Assembly (NCBI RefSeq): GCF_013304825.1
Contig: NZ_JAAWUO010000004.1
Span: 124,001-188,000 of the forward strand
DNA from: Blautia schinkii
GTDB taxonomy: Bacteria > Bacillota > Clostridia > Lachnospirales > Lachnospiraceae
DNA length: 64,000 nucleotides
Direction: 5' to 3'
The notes beneath the pieces are model-generated. The model was not told where the DNA came from and made no database searches. It worked only from the letters and a program-made list of their open reading frames with translations. Below are positions 26,373 to 36,070 of the stretch, one piece after another; within the stretch, counting starts at the first letter, position 1; each line of letters begins with the position of its first letter. Position numbers and translations under genes: made by a program.

Positions 26373-27998
26373 TTAGATGATCTTCATCATTCTCGCCAGT
26401 TTCTTCATATATCTTCCGCCAGGCATCATGCCCAGTTCTTCTTCACCCGGCTTGCTTACAAACAGATATACAATAAAATATACACCTGCTGCCAGGATTA
26501 CAGAAACGCCAAGACAGATCACATTGGAATGGATCAGTGCATACAAACCGTAATATACCACTCCTGCCACGATTCCCATAGGAATGGAAGCCAGGAACGG
26601 GATTAAATAAGCACTTCTCCACGGATTCTTATATCCCATGTATTTTTTGATAGAATGGTCATTAAGAAGACACATTACAACTGCATAAACAATCTGTGCG
26701 ATAACAATGGTATAAACACCAAGGTTGGTAAATACCAGAAGCAGTGCCATTGCGATCACATCTGCTACCAGTGCGATGGCTGCATGGATCATCGGAAGTT
26801 TCGGCTTGCCGATACCCTGGAGCACACCGTTGGTAATATTGGAATTACCATTAAGGATAATGGTAATCCCTCCAAGGATCAGAAGCTGTCCGCCCACGCC
26901 ATTAGTTCCAGGGAATATCAGTCTTGTGATCGGACCTGACAGAACAGCAAGACCTACAGCAGCCGGAATGGAAATCAGCATACTGATCCAGGTAGCTCTG
27001 TCTGTCTTCATATTCGCACCTTCAATATCATGCATTGCATAGTGTGCAGAAACCTCCGGGATCATGGAAGTCGGCGCTGTACTTGCCAGAGTCAGCGGGA
27101 TATTGATCAGTGTCATATAATATCCGTACTCAGAATACAAAGTCTGGATCACATCCTTGACAGCGCCTTTGATATCCATGATTCCGGAATACATGTAGCT
27201 GTTGATATATCCGTTTACATTATAGATAAAAGCGCTGAGGATGATCGGCATGATAATGAGCACAATATTGCTCATTACATGACCCATGCTCTCATTTACG
27301 GAATGATGGTCATTGGCGATCCTTTTGCGGATGATCCTGCGGTTCACTGCATAGACGATCAGCATAAAGATCAGCGCAGATGCCACACCTGCACCAGTAC
27401 CCATGGTAGCACCTGCAGCACCCCATCTGTGTACCAGATCCATATCTCCTGTTGCAGAAAAATGCTGAATAAATATATGGGACATCAGAAGTGCAAAGGT
27501 TGCCACAAATATCTGCTCAATGATCTGCGAGATTGAAGTCGGCATCATATTGCGGTATGCCTGGAAATATCCGCGGAAAACACCACAGATACCTGACATA
27601 AAAATCGTAGGTGCAAGCATCTGTAGTGCCAGACGGGCATTGGCCATACTGTCCGGAACCAGAATTCCCGCACCAAATACGCAGATCAGTGCTACAATGC
27701 CGCCTGCAACTGCCGCATAGATCAGTGCACCGTAAAATACTTTCTGTGCATCCTTATATCTGTGAAAAGCGATCTTCTCAGCCATGATCTTGGATACGGC
27801 CTGAGGAATACTGAAGGACGCGATCATCAGCAAAATAAAATATACATTCTGCGCAAACTGGAAAAGTGCGAAACTCTGACTTCCCAGTGTTGTTGAAAGC
27901 GGACTCTTGTACAGCATTCCGATGATCTTGGAAATCAATGCCGCAATCATCAGAAAAGAGGCGTTTTTCACAAGTGTGTTATCGTTTTTTTTACCCAT
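26373..27998 (-). CDS. MOP-superfamily lipid/polysaccharide flippase (SpoVB/YtgP-like)
   Basis: A 541-residue polytopic membrane protein with about 14 helices, of the MurJ/SpoVB/YtgP group. The N-terminus LVKNASFLMIAALISKIIG and YKSPLSTTLGSQ, and the GICGVFRGYFQAYRNMMPTS block, are typical. YtgP-like members flip lipid II in Firmicutes, so a role in vegetative wall synthesis is plausible; whether it is the main lipid II flippase here is inference. AAGGAAAG precedes the ATG. ung starts 16 bases upstream on the same strand, so hisH-hisF-ung-flippase may form one transcript. Confidence 0.85.
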   Translation of the reverse strand: MGKKNDNTLVKNASFLMIAALISKIIGMLYKSPLSTTLGSQSFALFQFAQNVYFILLMIASFSIPQAVSKIMAEKIAFHRYKDAQKVFYGALIYAAVAGGIVALICVFGAGILVPDSMANARLALQMLAPTIFMSGICGVFRGYFQAYRNMMPTSISQIIEQIFVATFALLMSHIFIQHFSATGDMDLVHRWGAAGATMGTGAGVASALIFMLIVYAVNRRIIRKRIANDHHSVNESMGHVMSNIVLIIMPIILSAFIYNVNGYINSYMYSGIMDIKGAVKDVIQTLYSEYGYYMTLINIPLTLASTAPTSMIPEVSAHYAMHDIEGANMKTDRATWISMLISIPAAVGLAVLSGPITRLIFPGTNGVGGQLLILGGITIILNGNSNITNGVLQGIGKPKLPMIHAAIALVADVIAMALLLVFTNLGVYTIVIAQIVYAVVMCLLNDHSIKKYMGYKNPWRSAYLIPFLASIPMGIVAGVVYYGLYALIHSNVICLGVSVILAAGVYFIVYLFVSKPGEEELGMMPGGRYMKKLARMMKII

Positions 27999-28013
27999 TT
28001 TACTTTCCTTAAC

Positions 28014-28688
28014 TTAAATATTCTCGATCTGCCAGTCAATCGGCTCCTCACCGTTGGCTTTCAGAAATTCATTGGCCTTACTGAAATGTTTGCAACCGAA
28101 AAATCCTCTGTACGCAGAAAGAGGACTTGGATGCGGAGCCTCCAGGATCAGATGTCTGGGGTTATGAAGCATGGATGCCTTCATCTGGGCAGGCCTTCCC
28201 CAGAGAAGAAATACAATAGGACGGTCTTCCTCATCCAGGATACGGATCGCGGCATCTGTAAACTGTTCCCAGCCGATCCCTCTGTGGGAATTGGCCTGAT
28301 GGGCCCTTACTGTAAGCACCGTGTTCAGAAGGAGAACACCCTGCTTCGCCCATTTCTCCAGATTGCCGTTATTTGGGATATAACATCCCATATCATCCTC
28401 AAGCTCCTTATAGATGTTTACCAGAGATGGCGGTGTTTCCACACCTTTTTTTACAGAAAAACAAAGTCCGTGCGCCTGTCCGTCATTGTGGTACGGATCC
28501 TGTCCAAGGATCACCACCTTCACCTTGTGAAGGGGAGTAAAATGAAACGCATTGAACAGATCTTCCGGCGGTGGAAAAATCTTTCTTGTCTTATATTCCG
28601 TCATCACGGTTTTATAAAGTTTGGCATAGTAAGGCTGATGAAACTCACCCTTAAGAGCCTCCTGCCAGTCCCCAGCTATCGGAGCCAT
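28014..28688 (-). CDS. ung: uracil-DNA glycosylase
   Basis: Removes uracil from DNA. The 224-residue family-1 UDG has the water-activating loop GQDPYHNDGQAHG (Asp64), the uracil-recognition LLLNTVLTV, and the DNA-intercalating HPSPLSAYRG near 187. I choose ATG at 28688 because GAGG lies 8 bases upstream; a GTG at 28697 would have no usable ribosome site. It lies 20 bases downstream of hisF. Confidence 0.95.
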   Translation of the reverse strand: MAPIAGDWQEALKGEFHQPYYAKLYKTVMTEYKTRKIFPPPEDLFNAFHFTPLHKVKVVILGQDPYHNDGQAHGLCFSVKKGVETPPSLVNIYKELEDDMGCYIPNNGNLEKWAKQGVLLLNTVLTVRAHQANSHRGIGWEQFTDAAIRILDEEDRPIVFLLWGRPAQMKASMLHNPRHLILEAPHPSPLSAYRGFFGCKHFSKANEFLKANGEEPIDWQIENI

Positions 28689-28708
28689 ATCCTTCACCTC
28701 TCAACCTT

Positions 28709-29467
28709 TTATCTTCTCACAGAAATTCCTTTTTCTGCAAGGTAATCCTTCACTTCACGGATCTCAAGTTCTTTGTAATGGAACAGGGATGCTGCAAGTG
28801 CTGCATCTGCTCCGCCTTCTGTCAGTGCATCGTAAAAATGTTCCAGCGTTCCTGCTCCGCCGGATGCGATCACAGGAATGGAAACTGCATCTGCAACGGC
28901 TCTTGTAAGTGCAATATCATATCCGGCCTTTGTTCCGTCACAGTCCATGCTGGTAAGCAGAATCTCACCTGCACCCAGTTCTTCTGCCTTCTTTGCCCAC
29001 GCAAGAGCATCGATACCTGTATCCAGTCTTCCGCCATGCTTGTAGATGTTCCAGCCGCCATCTTCTCTTCTCTTGGCATCGATCGCAACTACCACACACT
29101 GACTTCCGAATTTCTGTGCTGCCTCGCGGATCAGCTCCGGCCGGTCGATGGCTGCGGAATTTACAGAGATCTTATCTGCACCTTCGCGGAGCAGCTTACG
29201 AAAATCATCTACTGTACGGATTCCGCCGCCTACTGTAAACGGGATAAATACATTGGCAGCTACGGCTCTTACCATATCTACCACAGTATCTCTTTCCTCA
29301 CAGGAAGCTGTGATATCCAGAAAAACAACCTCGTCCGCACCTGCTGCATCGTAGGCTTTGGCAATCTCCACCGGATCTCCGGCATCTTTCAGATCAACAA
29401 AATTAACGCCCTTTACTACCCGGCCTTTGTTTACATCCAGGCATGGGATGATTCTTTTTGTAAACAT
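28709..29467 (-). CDS. hisF: imidazole glycerol phosphate synthase, cyclase subunit
   Basis: (Beta/alpha)8-barrel subunit that cyclises PRFAR with ammonia from HisH to give imidazole glycerol phosphate and AICAR. The 252-residue protein has the catalytic Asp11 ([13 protein letters not shown]), [14 protein letters not shown] near 130, and phosphate-binding [19 protein letters not shown] precedes the ATG. It follows hisH with a 2-base gap, so they are coupled. No other his gene adjoins. Confidence 0.97.
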   Translation of the reverse strand: MFTKRIIPCLDVNKGRVVKGVNFVDLKDAGDPVEIAKAYDAAGADEVVFLDITASCEERDTVVDMVRAVAANVFIPFTVGGGIRTVDDFRKLLREGADKISVNSAAIDRPELIREAAQKFGSQCVVVAIDAKRREDGGWNIYKHGGRLDTGIDALAWAKKAEELGAGEILLTSMDCDGTKAGYDIALTRAVADAVSIPVIASGGAGTLEHFYDALTEGGADAALAASLFHYKELEIREVKDYLAEKGISVRR

Positions 29468-29469
29468 GA

Positions 29470-30102
29470 TTATGCCTCCTCCTTTCCGGTGTTTGCCTCA
29501 AGTGCCGCAAAATTCTCAAGGATCTTTAAGCCCCACCGGCTGCTCTTCTCCGGATGGAACTGACAAGCAAATACATTGCCTTTCTCTACAGATGCGTGGA
29601 TACATGTGCTATACCGGGTTGTCGCTTTTACGATTTCCTCATCCTCCGCCTGTAAATAATAGGAATGTACGAAGTAAACGTATGTGTTTTCCGGAATATC
29701 TTTGAATAATCTTCCATTGTTCTGAAAATGCAGGGAGTTCCAGCCCATATGCGGGATCTTAATCCCCGGACTTGGCGGAATGCGTAAAATCTTTCCTTTC
29801 AGGATTCCAAGACCTTCCACTCCCGGAGTCTCATCGCTGCTCTCAAAAAGAAGCTGCAGTCCAAGACAGATTCCAAGGAACGGAGTTCCTTTCTCCACGA
29901 TCTGATGAATTACCGGAACAAGTCCGTAGTTATGAAGGTTCTCCATGGCATCACCAAAACTTCCAACACCTGGAAGGATCACTTTATCTGCGCCAAGAAG
30001 TACCTGGGGATCTCTGGAAACAACAGTCTCCTGTCCCAGATACTGAAGTGCTTTTTCCACACTTTTTATGTTGCCTGCGTCGTAATCGATAATTGCTATC
30101 AT
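29470..30102 (-). CDS. hisH: imidazole glycerol phosphate synthase, glutaminase subunit
   Basis: Class I glutamine amidotransferase that supplies ammonia to HisF. The 210-residue protein shows the oxyanion [10 protein letters not shown], the nucleophile [11 protein letters not shown] (Cys79) and the C-terminal QFHPEKSS catalytic His-Glu pair. AGGAGGAAGCGGCAA precedes the ATG. The 170-base gap upstream shows no feature beyond AT-rich sequence. Confidence 0.96.
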   Translation of the reverse strand: MIAIIDYDAGNIKSVEKALQYLGQETVVSRDPQVLLGADKVILPGVGSFGDAMENLHNYGLVPVIHQIVEKGTPFLGICLGLQLLFESSDETPGVEGLGILKGKILRIPPSPGIKIPHMGWNSLHFQNNGRLFKDIPENTYVYFVHSYYLQAEDEEIVKATTRYSTCIHASVEKGNVFACQFHPEKSSRWGLKILENFAALEANTGKEEA

Positions 30103-30272
30103 TTGCCGCTTCCTCCTGCTTAATTGTATCTCGGTCGAATTCCTCTCACACGTCGATTTACATTTGTTTAGTATAACTCAAAAACAGGCAGTTGCAAAGA
30201 CTTTTCTCTGCTGCTGCCCATTTTTCACACTACCGTTCTAAAGTTTCAGATGTCCCGTACGATTTTTTGCTG

Positions 30273-31802
30273 TTATTTCCGGTCCAGTGTGAACCAGAAT
30301 TCCACTCCGTTGTCAAAATTCTGCACACCATATTCCTGGTTCATGCTCTCCATGATGGCTTTTACAATGGATAATCCGATACCGCTTCCACCGTATTCTC
30401 TTGTTCTGGCCTTGTCTACTTTGTAGAATTTATTCCAGAGATTCGGGATATCAGCCTCAGGGATCGGTGTTCCGTTGTTAAAGACTGTCACTTTCACACG
30501 GCTGTCCTCATCAACAAGCTTGATCTCGATCTGTCTGTCACCGTCCAGATGGTTCAGCGCATTGCTGACATAATTAGTGACAACTTCCTCTGTCTTAAAT
30601 TCATCTGCCCACACATATATCGGCTTCTGTTCGTCAAAGATCACTTTGGCCTTTTTCTGTCCGATCATGATATCCATGGTCTGGAGCACACCCCTGATCA
30701 GGGATACAATATCAAACCGCTCCATCACAACAGCATCCTTGCCGGATTCCAGCTGATTCAGTGTGAGGAGATTCTTCACAAGCTTGTTCATCTTGGACGC
30801 CTCATCCATGATAACATCACAATAGAACTCTCTGCTCTCCGGATCATCGGAAATGTTTTCCTTAAGACCTTCCGCATATCCCTGGATCAGAGCGATAGGA
30901 GTTTTCAGCTCGTGAGATACGTTATCCAGGAATTCTTTTCGCATCTTATCGATCTTGATCTTATCCTCAATATCCCGCTGCAGTTCATTGTTTGCGGATT
31001 TCAGCTCACTGATGGTATTCTCAAGTTGAGTGGACATCCTGTTAAAATTATCTCCCAGCATATCGATCTCGTTGCCCACCTTGCTCTCATACCTGGCTTC
31101 AAAATCCAAATCTGACATTTTCTTTGACAGCTCGGTAAGCTCACTGATCGGTCTTGTGATCCGTTTGGTCACTACCATGATCATCATTCCGCTTACAATA
31201 ATGATGGCAAGTCCTACCGCAAAATAGAATTTATTGGAAATATCTGCACTTTCCCGAATGCTCTCAAGCGGTGTCCTTATGATAAAATAATGATCCTCAT
31301 CCAGCATTCCCCAGCATTCCACATAATCCATTCCTGCAAAACGGTCATGGGACTGCTGGATGGTGTAATCATCACCACGCTTCAGAACGTGACTTTTTCC
31401 GCCGTCCTCATCTAGGTCATATACATATCCGAACAGTTTGCTCTGAAGCATTTTTTCATTCTCACCCCAGGAAAGCCAGCTGGTGTTGCTGCTGTCGATC
31501 ACAACCCAGGAAAGATTATTTCTGGAGCAGGCTCTCTGGATCTCATCAGGAATGCTCCTGGAACTCTCCTCATCCTCGCTGTTCATCAGCTCATTAATGT
31601 CCGTACTCTCCAGCGTTGTGCGGAGATCCAGCAGTACATCGATCTTTTTGGACACATAGTACTTCTCAAGAAAAGCTCCGTTTATCACAGTGATCGTCAA
31701 TATTGATAAAAACAAAAGTCCTATGAAATAAGCCGTGATCTGATGTCTGAGACTGTGTACTTTTTTAGGTTTGTCTTTCTTTTGTTTTTCCGGCTTTTTC
31801 AT
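30273..31802 (-). CDS. membrane sensor histidine kinase
   Basis: A 509-residue two-component sensor. A very basic N-terminus (KKPEKQKKDKPKK) is followed by TM1 at about 22-42, an extracellular sensing domain of about 150 residues, TM2 at about 190-210, HAMP (KRITRPISELTELSKKMSD), a HisKA dimer helix with DNVSHELKTP (about residue 290), and a HATPase domain with NYVSNALNH, DSRVKVTVFNNG and GSGIGLSIVKAIM. Its start codon overlaps the stop of the response regulator (ATGA), so the two are coupled. Signal unknown. Confidence 0.93.
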   Translation of the reverse strand: MKKPEKQKKDKPKKVHSLRHQITAYFIGLLFLSILTITVINGAFLEKYYVSKKIDVLLDLRTTLESTDINELMNSEDEESSRSIPDEIQRACSRNNLSWVVIDSSNTSWLSWGENEKMLQSKLFGYVYDLDEDGGKSHVLKRGDDYTIQQSHDRFAGMDYVECWGMLDEDHYFIIRTPLESIRESADISNKFYFAVGLAIIIVSGMMIMVVTKRITRPISELTELSKKMSDLDFEARYESKVGNEIDMLGDNFNRMSTQLENTISELKSANNELQRDIEDKIKIDKMRKEFLDNVSHELKTPIALIQGYAEGLKENISDDPESREFYCDVIMDEASKMNKLVKNLLTLNQLESGKDAVVMERFDIVSLIRGVLQTMDIMIGQKKAKVIFDEQKPIYVWADEFKTEEVVTNYVSNALNHLDGDRQIEIKLVDEDSRVKVTVFNNGTPIPEADIPNLWNKFYKVDKARTREYGGSGIGLSIVKAIMESMNQEYGVQNFDNGVEFWFTLDRK

Positions 31803-32479
31803 TCTCCTACCTCAAACTTGTATCCCATACCCCAGACTGTCTTGATGTATTCACCTTTATCACCCATCTTGCTTCTCAGCTTCTTAACATGGGTATCAAT
31901 GGTTCTGGCATCTCCGAAATAATCATAATTCCATACAGAGTTGAGGATCTTTTCCCTTGAAAGGGCAATGCCCTCATTCTCAAGAAAATAAGTAAGAAGT
32001 TCAAATTCCTTGAAGCTTAAGTCCATCGGCTTGCCGTCTACCGTTGCCTGATGAGCAGCCTTGTCGATCACAATGCCACCTGCGGAAAGTATCTCGTCCG
32101 GATTACTCTGTCCCGTTCTTCGAAGGATTGCCTCCACGCGTGCAACCAGGATCTTCGGACTGAACGGCTTGGAAATATACTCATCTACGCCAAGCTCAAA
32201 TCCAAGAAGCTCATCTCTCTCATCGCTTCTTGCAGTCAGCATGATGATCGGAACTTTGGAATTTTTACGGATCTCACGGCATACTTCCCAGCCGTCCATT
32301 CTCGGCATCATTACATCCAGGATCAGCAAAGCGATGTCCTTCTCTTTGTAAAATATATCCATGGCTTCCTCACCGTCACCGGCTTCCAGAACCTGGAAAT
32401 TCTTTTTTGCAAGAAAGTCTTTTACCAGTTTTCTCATTCTGCTTTCATCGTCTACTACAAGGATTTTTAATGCTTCCAT
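31799..32479 (-). CDS. OmpR/PhoB-family response regulator
   Basis: A 226-residue transcription factor. Receiver domain (1-118) has the acidic pair Asp10/Asp11 and phospho-acceptor Asp55 (LLILDVMMP), Thr in LTARSD and Lys in SKPFSP. A winged-helix DNA-binding domain follows (about 130-225; SFKEFELLTYFLEN, DARTIDTHVKKLRSKMG). The start at 32479 has GGAGGAATCGAAG upstream; a longer frame to 32557 has none. First gene of the pair with the histidine kinase. Targets cannot be told from sequence; the adjacent phospholipid operon is one possibility. Confidence 0.95.
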   Translation of the reverse strand: MEALKILVVDDESRMRKLVKDFLAKKNFQVLEAGDGEEAMDIFYKEKDIALLILDVMMPRMDGWEVCREIRKNSKVPIIMLTARSDERDELLGFELGVDEYISKPFSPKILVARVEAILRRTGQSNPDEILSAGGIVIDKAAHQATVDGKPMDLSFKEFELLTYFLENEGIALSREKILNSVWNYDYFGDARTIDTHVKKLRSKMGDKGEYIKTVWGMGYKFEVGE

Positions 32480-32577
32480 CTTCGATTCCTCCGTTTCTTT
32501 ACGTTCATATTTGTAATATATCACAGGTTTGTGATGTGTGTGTGAACGTAATTTCATTTTTTCAAATAATTTCCTGC

Positions 32578-32609
32578 CAAAAAGAGAACCCTCTGTTAAA
32601 AGGATTCTC
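32578..32609 (-). terminator. rho-independent terminator of psd
   Basis: GAGAATCC pairs with GGGTTCTC on the minus strand and is followed by TTTTTGG; the 5' arm lies in the last codons of psd. Confidence 0.7.
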
Positions 32610-33462
32610 CCATCTTTTCTCCCATAAGGACTCTTGTCTCGATTCCTTCACCGGAATTTTTCAGGATGTCCTCGTCTGGTTTTACTGTATTTTTCTGTGT
32701 GATCAGTACAATGGTAGAGCCGCCGAAAGCAAAGTTGCCTTTTTCTTCCCCGCGAAATACGTAAGGCTTACGCGGACGGTTCTCAATCTTTCCTACCATA
32801 AGTGCCCCTACTTCCATCATCAGTACCGTGCGGAAATTCTCGGTTTTCAGAAGTGAAAATTCCCGGCTGTTTTCTTTATAGATAGGATAGGCATCATTAG
32901 CAGCCGGATTCACGGTATGAAGGATTCCCGGTATCTTCACACGCCTGGACTCTCTGGCATTGTCCGGGTAAATATATCTGTGGTAATCCTGGACGCAGAG
33001 ACGAAGCACCCACACATAGCCACCCTGAAATCTTTTTCCCAGGGAAGGGTTCTTAAGAAGTTCCTCCACTGTATATCTGGTATGCTTGACAGAAAATCCT
33101 GTCTTTCCGTCAACAGGATAAACACCTGCACGGCAGTCGCACGGGCTGATAAAATGCTTCGGTTCCATATCTATGCTCCGCGCGCCCTCCCTGATCTTCC
33201 GCTTAAAAAATTCATTATAAGAAGTGTATTTCTGTTCTTCATAATCCCCCATATCCAGATGGTTCATCCGGATAAAAGGCTTCACTGCTGCTGCCGAGAT
33301 CCCTGAATCCAGAAGCTTTCCCACTGCAATGGATACGGACGGAGTTACCAGTGGCCGGATCAGTGCACGACCGAAAGCTGATCCGTAAATTTTTTCCAGC
33401 AGATTATTCTGGAAGGAATCTTCCTCCACAACATGACCATTTCTGTCTGCTGTCCGTATCAT
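32596..33462 (-). CDS. psd: phosphatidylserine decarboxylase
   Basis: Pyruvoyl enzyme that makes phosphatidylethanolamine from phosphatidylserine. The 288-residue proenzyme has the clostridial-type architecture, with DYHRYIYPD, HTVNPAA and the self-cleavage site near the C-terminus reading FAFGGSTIVLI, a GGST variant of the LGST motif in which Ser becomes the pyruvoyl group. The start codon overlaps the stop of pssA (ATGA), and GAGGTG lies 8 bases upstream, so I use 33462 rather than the longer frame to 33516. Last gene of the phospholipid operon. Confidence 0.93.
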   Translation of the reverse strand: MIRTADRNGHVVEEDSFQNNLLEKIYGSAFGRALIRPLVTPSVSIAVGKLLDSGISAAAVKPFIRMNHLDMGDYEEQKYTSYNEFFKRKIREGARSIDMEPKHFISPCDCRAGVYPVDGKTGFSVKHTRYTVEELLKNPSLGKRFQGGYVWVLRLCVQDYHRYIYPDNARESRRVKIPGILHTVNPAANDAYPIYKENSREFSLLKTENFRTVLMMEVGALMVGKIENRPRKPYVFRGEEKGNFAFGGSTIVLITQKNTVKPDEDILKNSGEGIETRVLMGEKMGESF

Positions 33463-34142
33463 AAGGTCCCACCTCGCTCCAGTGATGTCTTGTAGATATA
33501 GCTGAATCTCCACCATCCTTCATTATAAAAAAGGACAAAAAGAACTGCGACTGCAACTACTGCAACCAGAATTACAAGCTCTCTGTTTGTAGGTTTCCGG
33601 AATTTGAAATCCAGGATAAACAGAAGTCCCACTGCCAGCATTATAATATGAAGAAGCACCACAAACCATTTATAACCTGGCAGGATCATGGATGCAACAA
33701 ACAAAAGCGGCAGGATCACAGACATGGATGTGATAGGCAGTCCCTGATAATATTTGCGGTTTTCGCTTGTTTCACTCTGTCTCTTTGCTTCCATCACATT
33801 GAAATATGCAAGGCGGATCAGTCCTGCCAGTCCGTAGAACAGAAGGATCGCCACTCCGTAAACATGGTACATTCCAAGTTTAAAGCCAAGTACGATGGGC
33901 AGAATACCGAAGCAGACGATATCAGCCAGGGAATCAATCTGGATGCCAAAGCATTTCTCTTCATCTGTCCTGTTCTTCTTTGTTCTGGCAATTTTTCCGT
34001 CAAACATATCGCACAGTCCGGAAAAAGCCAGACAGCACACAGCTGTAGCAATCCGGTCTGTCATGGCACAGAATATTCCGATCATGGAAGACACCACACT
34101 TATGTAAGTCATTATTACTGTGTAATCATAAAAACCTATCAT
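33459..34142 (-). CDS. pssA: CDP-diacylglycerol-serine O-phosphatidyltransferase
   Basis: Joins serine to CDP-diacylglycerol, feeding psd. The 227-residue membrane protein has the CDP-alcohol phosphotransferase signature, DMFDGKIART followed by GIQIDSLAD. The distance from AR to the G is 12 residues, against 8 in the textbook motif. About six to seven hydrophobic helices are visible. AGAGGTATG precedes the ATG. Coupled to psd downstream. Confidence 0.93.
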   Translation of the reverse strand: MIGFYDYTVIMTYISVVSSMIGIFCAMTDRIATAVCCLAFSGLCDMFDGKIARTKKNRTDEEKCFGIQIDSLADIVCFGILPIVLGFKLGMYHVYGVAILLFYGLAGLIRLAYFNVMEAKRQSETSENRKYYQGLPITSMSVILPLLFVASMILPGYKWFVVLLHIIMLAVGLLFILDFKFRKPTNRELVILVAVVAVAVLFVLFYNEGWWRFSYIYKTSLERGGTL

Positions 34143-34238
34143 TCTTTACATACCTCTTTCTCTTTTTCGTAAAGCAGACCTCTGCATTTCTCACTTGTAT
34201 CTGTATGCGGATCTGTATTTAACATCTCCGGCACTGAT

Positions 34239-35273
34239 TTATGCTTTCTTTTTCTTCTCCTGCCCAATAGTCAGCTGGGCAGCCACTGTAAATATGGCAC
34301 TGATCAGAAGTTCTCCGTAATATCCAAGCCCTCGGCTCAGTACCATACCCGGCAGCAGCAGCGTACCAAACACAGGCTTGAATATAGTTAAAAATAATGT
34401 CTCGCTGATTCCCATTCCTCCCGGGAGAGGCAGCATATCCACAGACACCGAGATCACGGCCTGGAGAAAAAGTATCTCCCAAAATCCGGTTCCGTGAAGT
34501 CCGAAGGACTGATATACAAACCAGGTTACTGCAAACAGTGCCATCCGCTGTATAAAAGTGATTCCAATAACTTTAACGATCACCGTAGGATTATTCTTCA
34601 GATATGCCGCAGTATCTCTGTAAGTATCCATGGAATCTTCCAATTTTTTCAGCCGACTCCCCTTTTTTTTCATGAGATGCAGCCGCTCCAGAAGCTTCAT
34701 TCCCTTCACCAGGATTGCTTTTGCAAAAAGCGGATGAAATACCAGAATGGTCATAAAAGTGACACAGAAGATATTAAGCACCAGTCCCAGATAAAACACC
34801 GGCAGTATTCCTTCCAGATATTTGTGGAGAAATCCTCTTCCGAAAATTGCGATTCCAATACCGATCACCACAAGCACCAACTTATAGGTAATAGTCACGA
34901 TCATCAGGATTACCGTTGACACCGGAATGGAAATCTTTTCTTTTTTCATATAGTAGATCTGCATGGGCTGTCCGCCACTGGCGGACGGTGTGATGCAGCT
35001 GAAAAAAAATCCTACGGACGAAAACAAAAAGCAGCTTCTTTTTTTCAGATGAATTCCACTGGAACGCATCATGTACCAGATAATAATGGATTCTCCCCAG
35101 ATAAAAAATGCTACCAGTGTAATTCCCGGAACCAGCCACCGCTTATCTGCCCTGTGTATGGCATCCATCATGGAGGACAGATCTTCTCCGTGAAAAACGC
35201 CGTAGATAGTCAGGGCAAAAACTACTGCCAGAAACACTCCGTTAAATATGATCTTTTTTTTGCTTTTCATCAT
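34239..35273 (-). CDS. YbhN/MprF-like flippase-domain membrane protein
   Basis: A 344-residue integral membrane protein of the lysylphosphatidylglycerol-synthase transmembrane-region family (UPF0104). There are about eight helices; family blocks include SSVGFFFSCITPSASGGQPMQ (read in two parts) and PLPGGMGISETLF. It corresponds only to the flippase half of MprF, with no aminoacyl-transferase domain. The start overlaps the stop of the PAP2 gene (ATGA). In an operon with pssA and psd it may move or handle a phospholipid or lipid-linked product; this is inference. Confidence 0.8.
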   Translation of the reverse strand: MMKSKKKIIFNGVFLAVVFALTIYGVFHGEDLSSMMDAIHRADKRWLVPGITLVAFFIWGESIIIWYMMRSSGIHLKKRSCFLFSSVGFFFSCITPSASGGQPMQIYYMKKEKISIPVSTVILMIVTITYKLVLVVIGIGIAIFGRGFLHKYLEGILPVFYLGLVLNIFCVTFMTILVFHPLFAKAILVKGMKLLERLHLMKKKGSRLKKLEDSMDTYRDTAAYLKNNPTVIVKVIGITFIQRMALFAVTWFVYQSFGLHGTGFWEILFLQAVISVSVDMLPLPGGMGISETLFLTIFKPVFGTLLLPGMVLSRGLGYYGELLISAIFTVAAQLTIGQEKKKKA

Positions 35274-35983
35274 TTGGCACCTTCTGTATAGCTGTTGATC
35301 TTCTTCTCAATTTCAGTTCCTATCCGTTCATAAATATGCCAGATCTCTGTTTTCTGTCCCAGCATAAAGCATACCTGAGCCAGGAGCACACCGCCTGCCA
35401 CGTCCACAAGTACATGCTGCTTGGTAAAAATGGTAGACAGAAAAACCAGCACAGCCAGCACAAGGGATACTCTCTTGTACCATGTCGGAATTCTTTTCTG
35501 ATCTTTGATCCCCAGAAAACAGAACCAGCTTACCAGGCAGTGGATAGATGGAAACAGATTATCCGCCGCATCAACAGAATAAAGCCACCTGGCCAGCAGA
35601 TCCCAGATTCCGTTTCCTTCGATCACCGGTCTTGTATTGGTAGTTGGATACGCCAGAAATATGATCAGGCACACACAACGGGATATGAAATCCGCAGTAA
35701 AAAAGCGGTAAACCTGTTCCTTCTCCTGTCTTGCCGCAAGAACATAATTTACTGCCCAGAACAGATAGCAGCCAAAATAAACAATTAAAAACTGCGGCAA
35801 AAACGGAAGCCGCAGGTCAAGATTACTTTCTATGTTGTGGTGATACCAACTGCCTGCGATCGCCCTTGAACCGGAATATACAAGACAGTTAAATACAAAT
35901 GAAAAGACAAGGGGAAAAAGCCCGTACGCAGGTATGACCCCTGTTACATATTTCCAAAAATGTTTCATAAATTCGCGCCTCAT
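35270..35983 (-). CDS. PAP2-family membrane phosphatase
   Basis: A 237-residue membrane protein of the phosphatidic acid phosphatase type 2 superfamily. About six helices. The catalytic blocks are present: YPTTNTRP (variant of KxxxxxxRP), NLFPSIHCLVSW (PSxH), and STIFTKQHVLVDVAGG with the nucleophile His and Asp. The lead Lys of motif 1 is not obvious. First gene of the PAP2-YbhN-pssA-psd operon. Substrate could be a lipid phosphate or an undecaprenyl-type diphosphate; the sequence does not decide. Confidence 0.85.
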   Translation of the reverse strand: MRREFMKHFWKYVTGVIPAYGLFPLVFSFVFNCLVYSGSRAIAGSWYHHNIESNLDLRLPFLPQFLIVYFGCYLFWAVNYVLAARQEKEQVYRFFTADFISRCVCLIIFLAYPTTNTRPVIEGNGIWDLLARWLYSVDAADNLFPSIHCLVSWFCFLGIKDQKRIPTWYKRVSLVLAVLVFLSTIFTKQHVLVDVAGGVLLAQVCFMLGQKTEIWHIYERIGTEIEKKINSYTEGAK

Positions 35984-36041
35984 TATTTTATTAATATCAG
36001 GAATAAAACGTATTCTTCTCCTGATGCCATCTGCTAGTCAC

Positions 36042-36070
36042 AGTATAACAGTCGAGGCGTATGGTTTCAA
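36042..36070 (-). promoter_or_regulatory. Sigma-A promoter of the phospholipid operon
   Basis: TTGAAA and TGTTATACT with a 17-base spacer on the minus strand, about 60 bases before the PAP2 gene. The 306-base gap up to the RhaM-like gene also holds a direct repeat CAGAATGAC at about 36143 and 36155 with TGACGTCA between, and the hairpin at 36237-36266. Confidence 0.6.
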
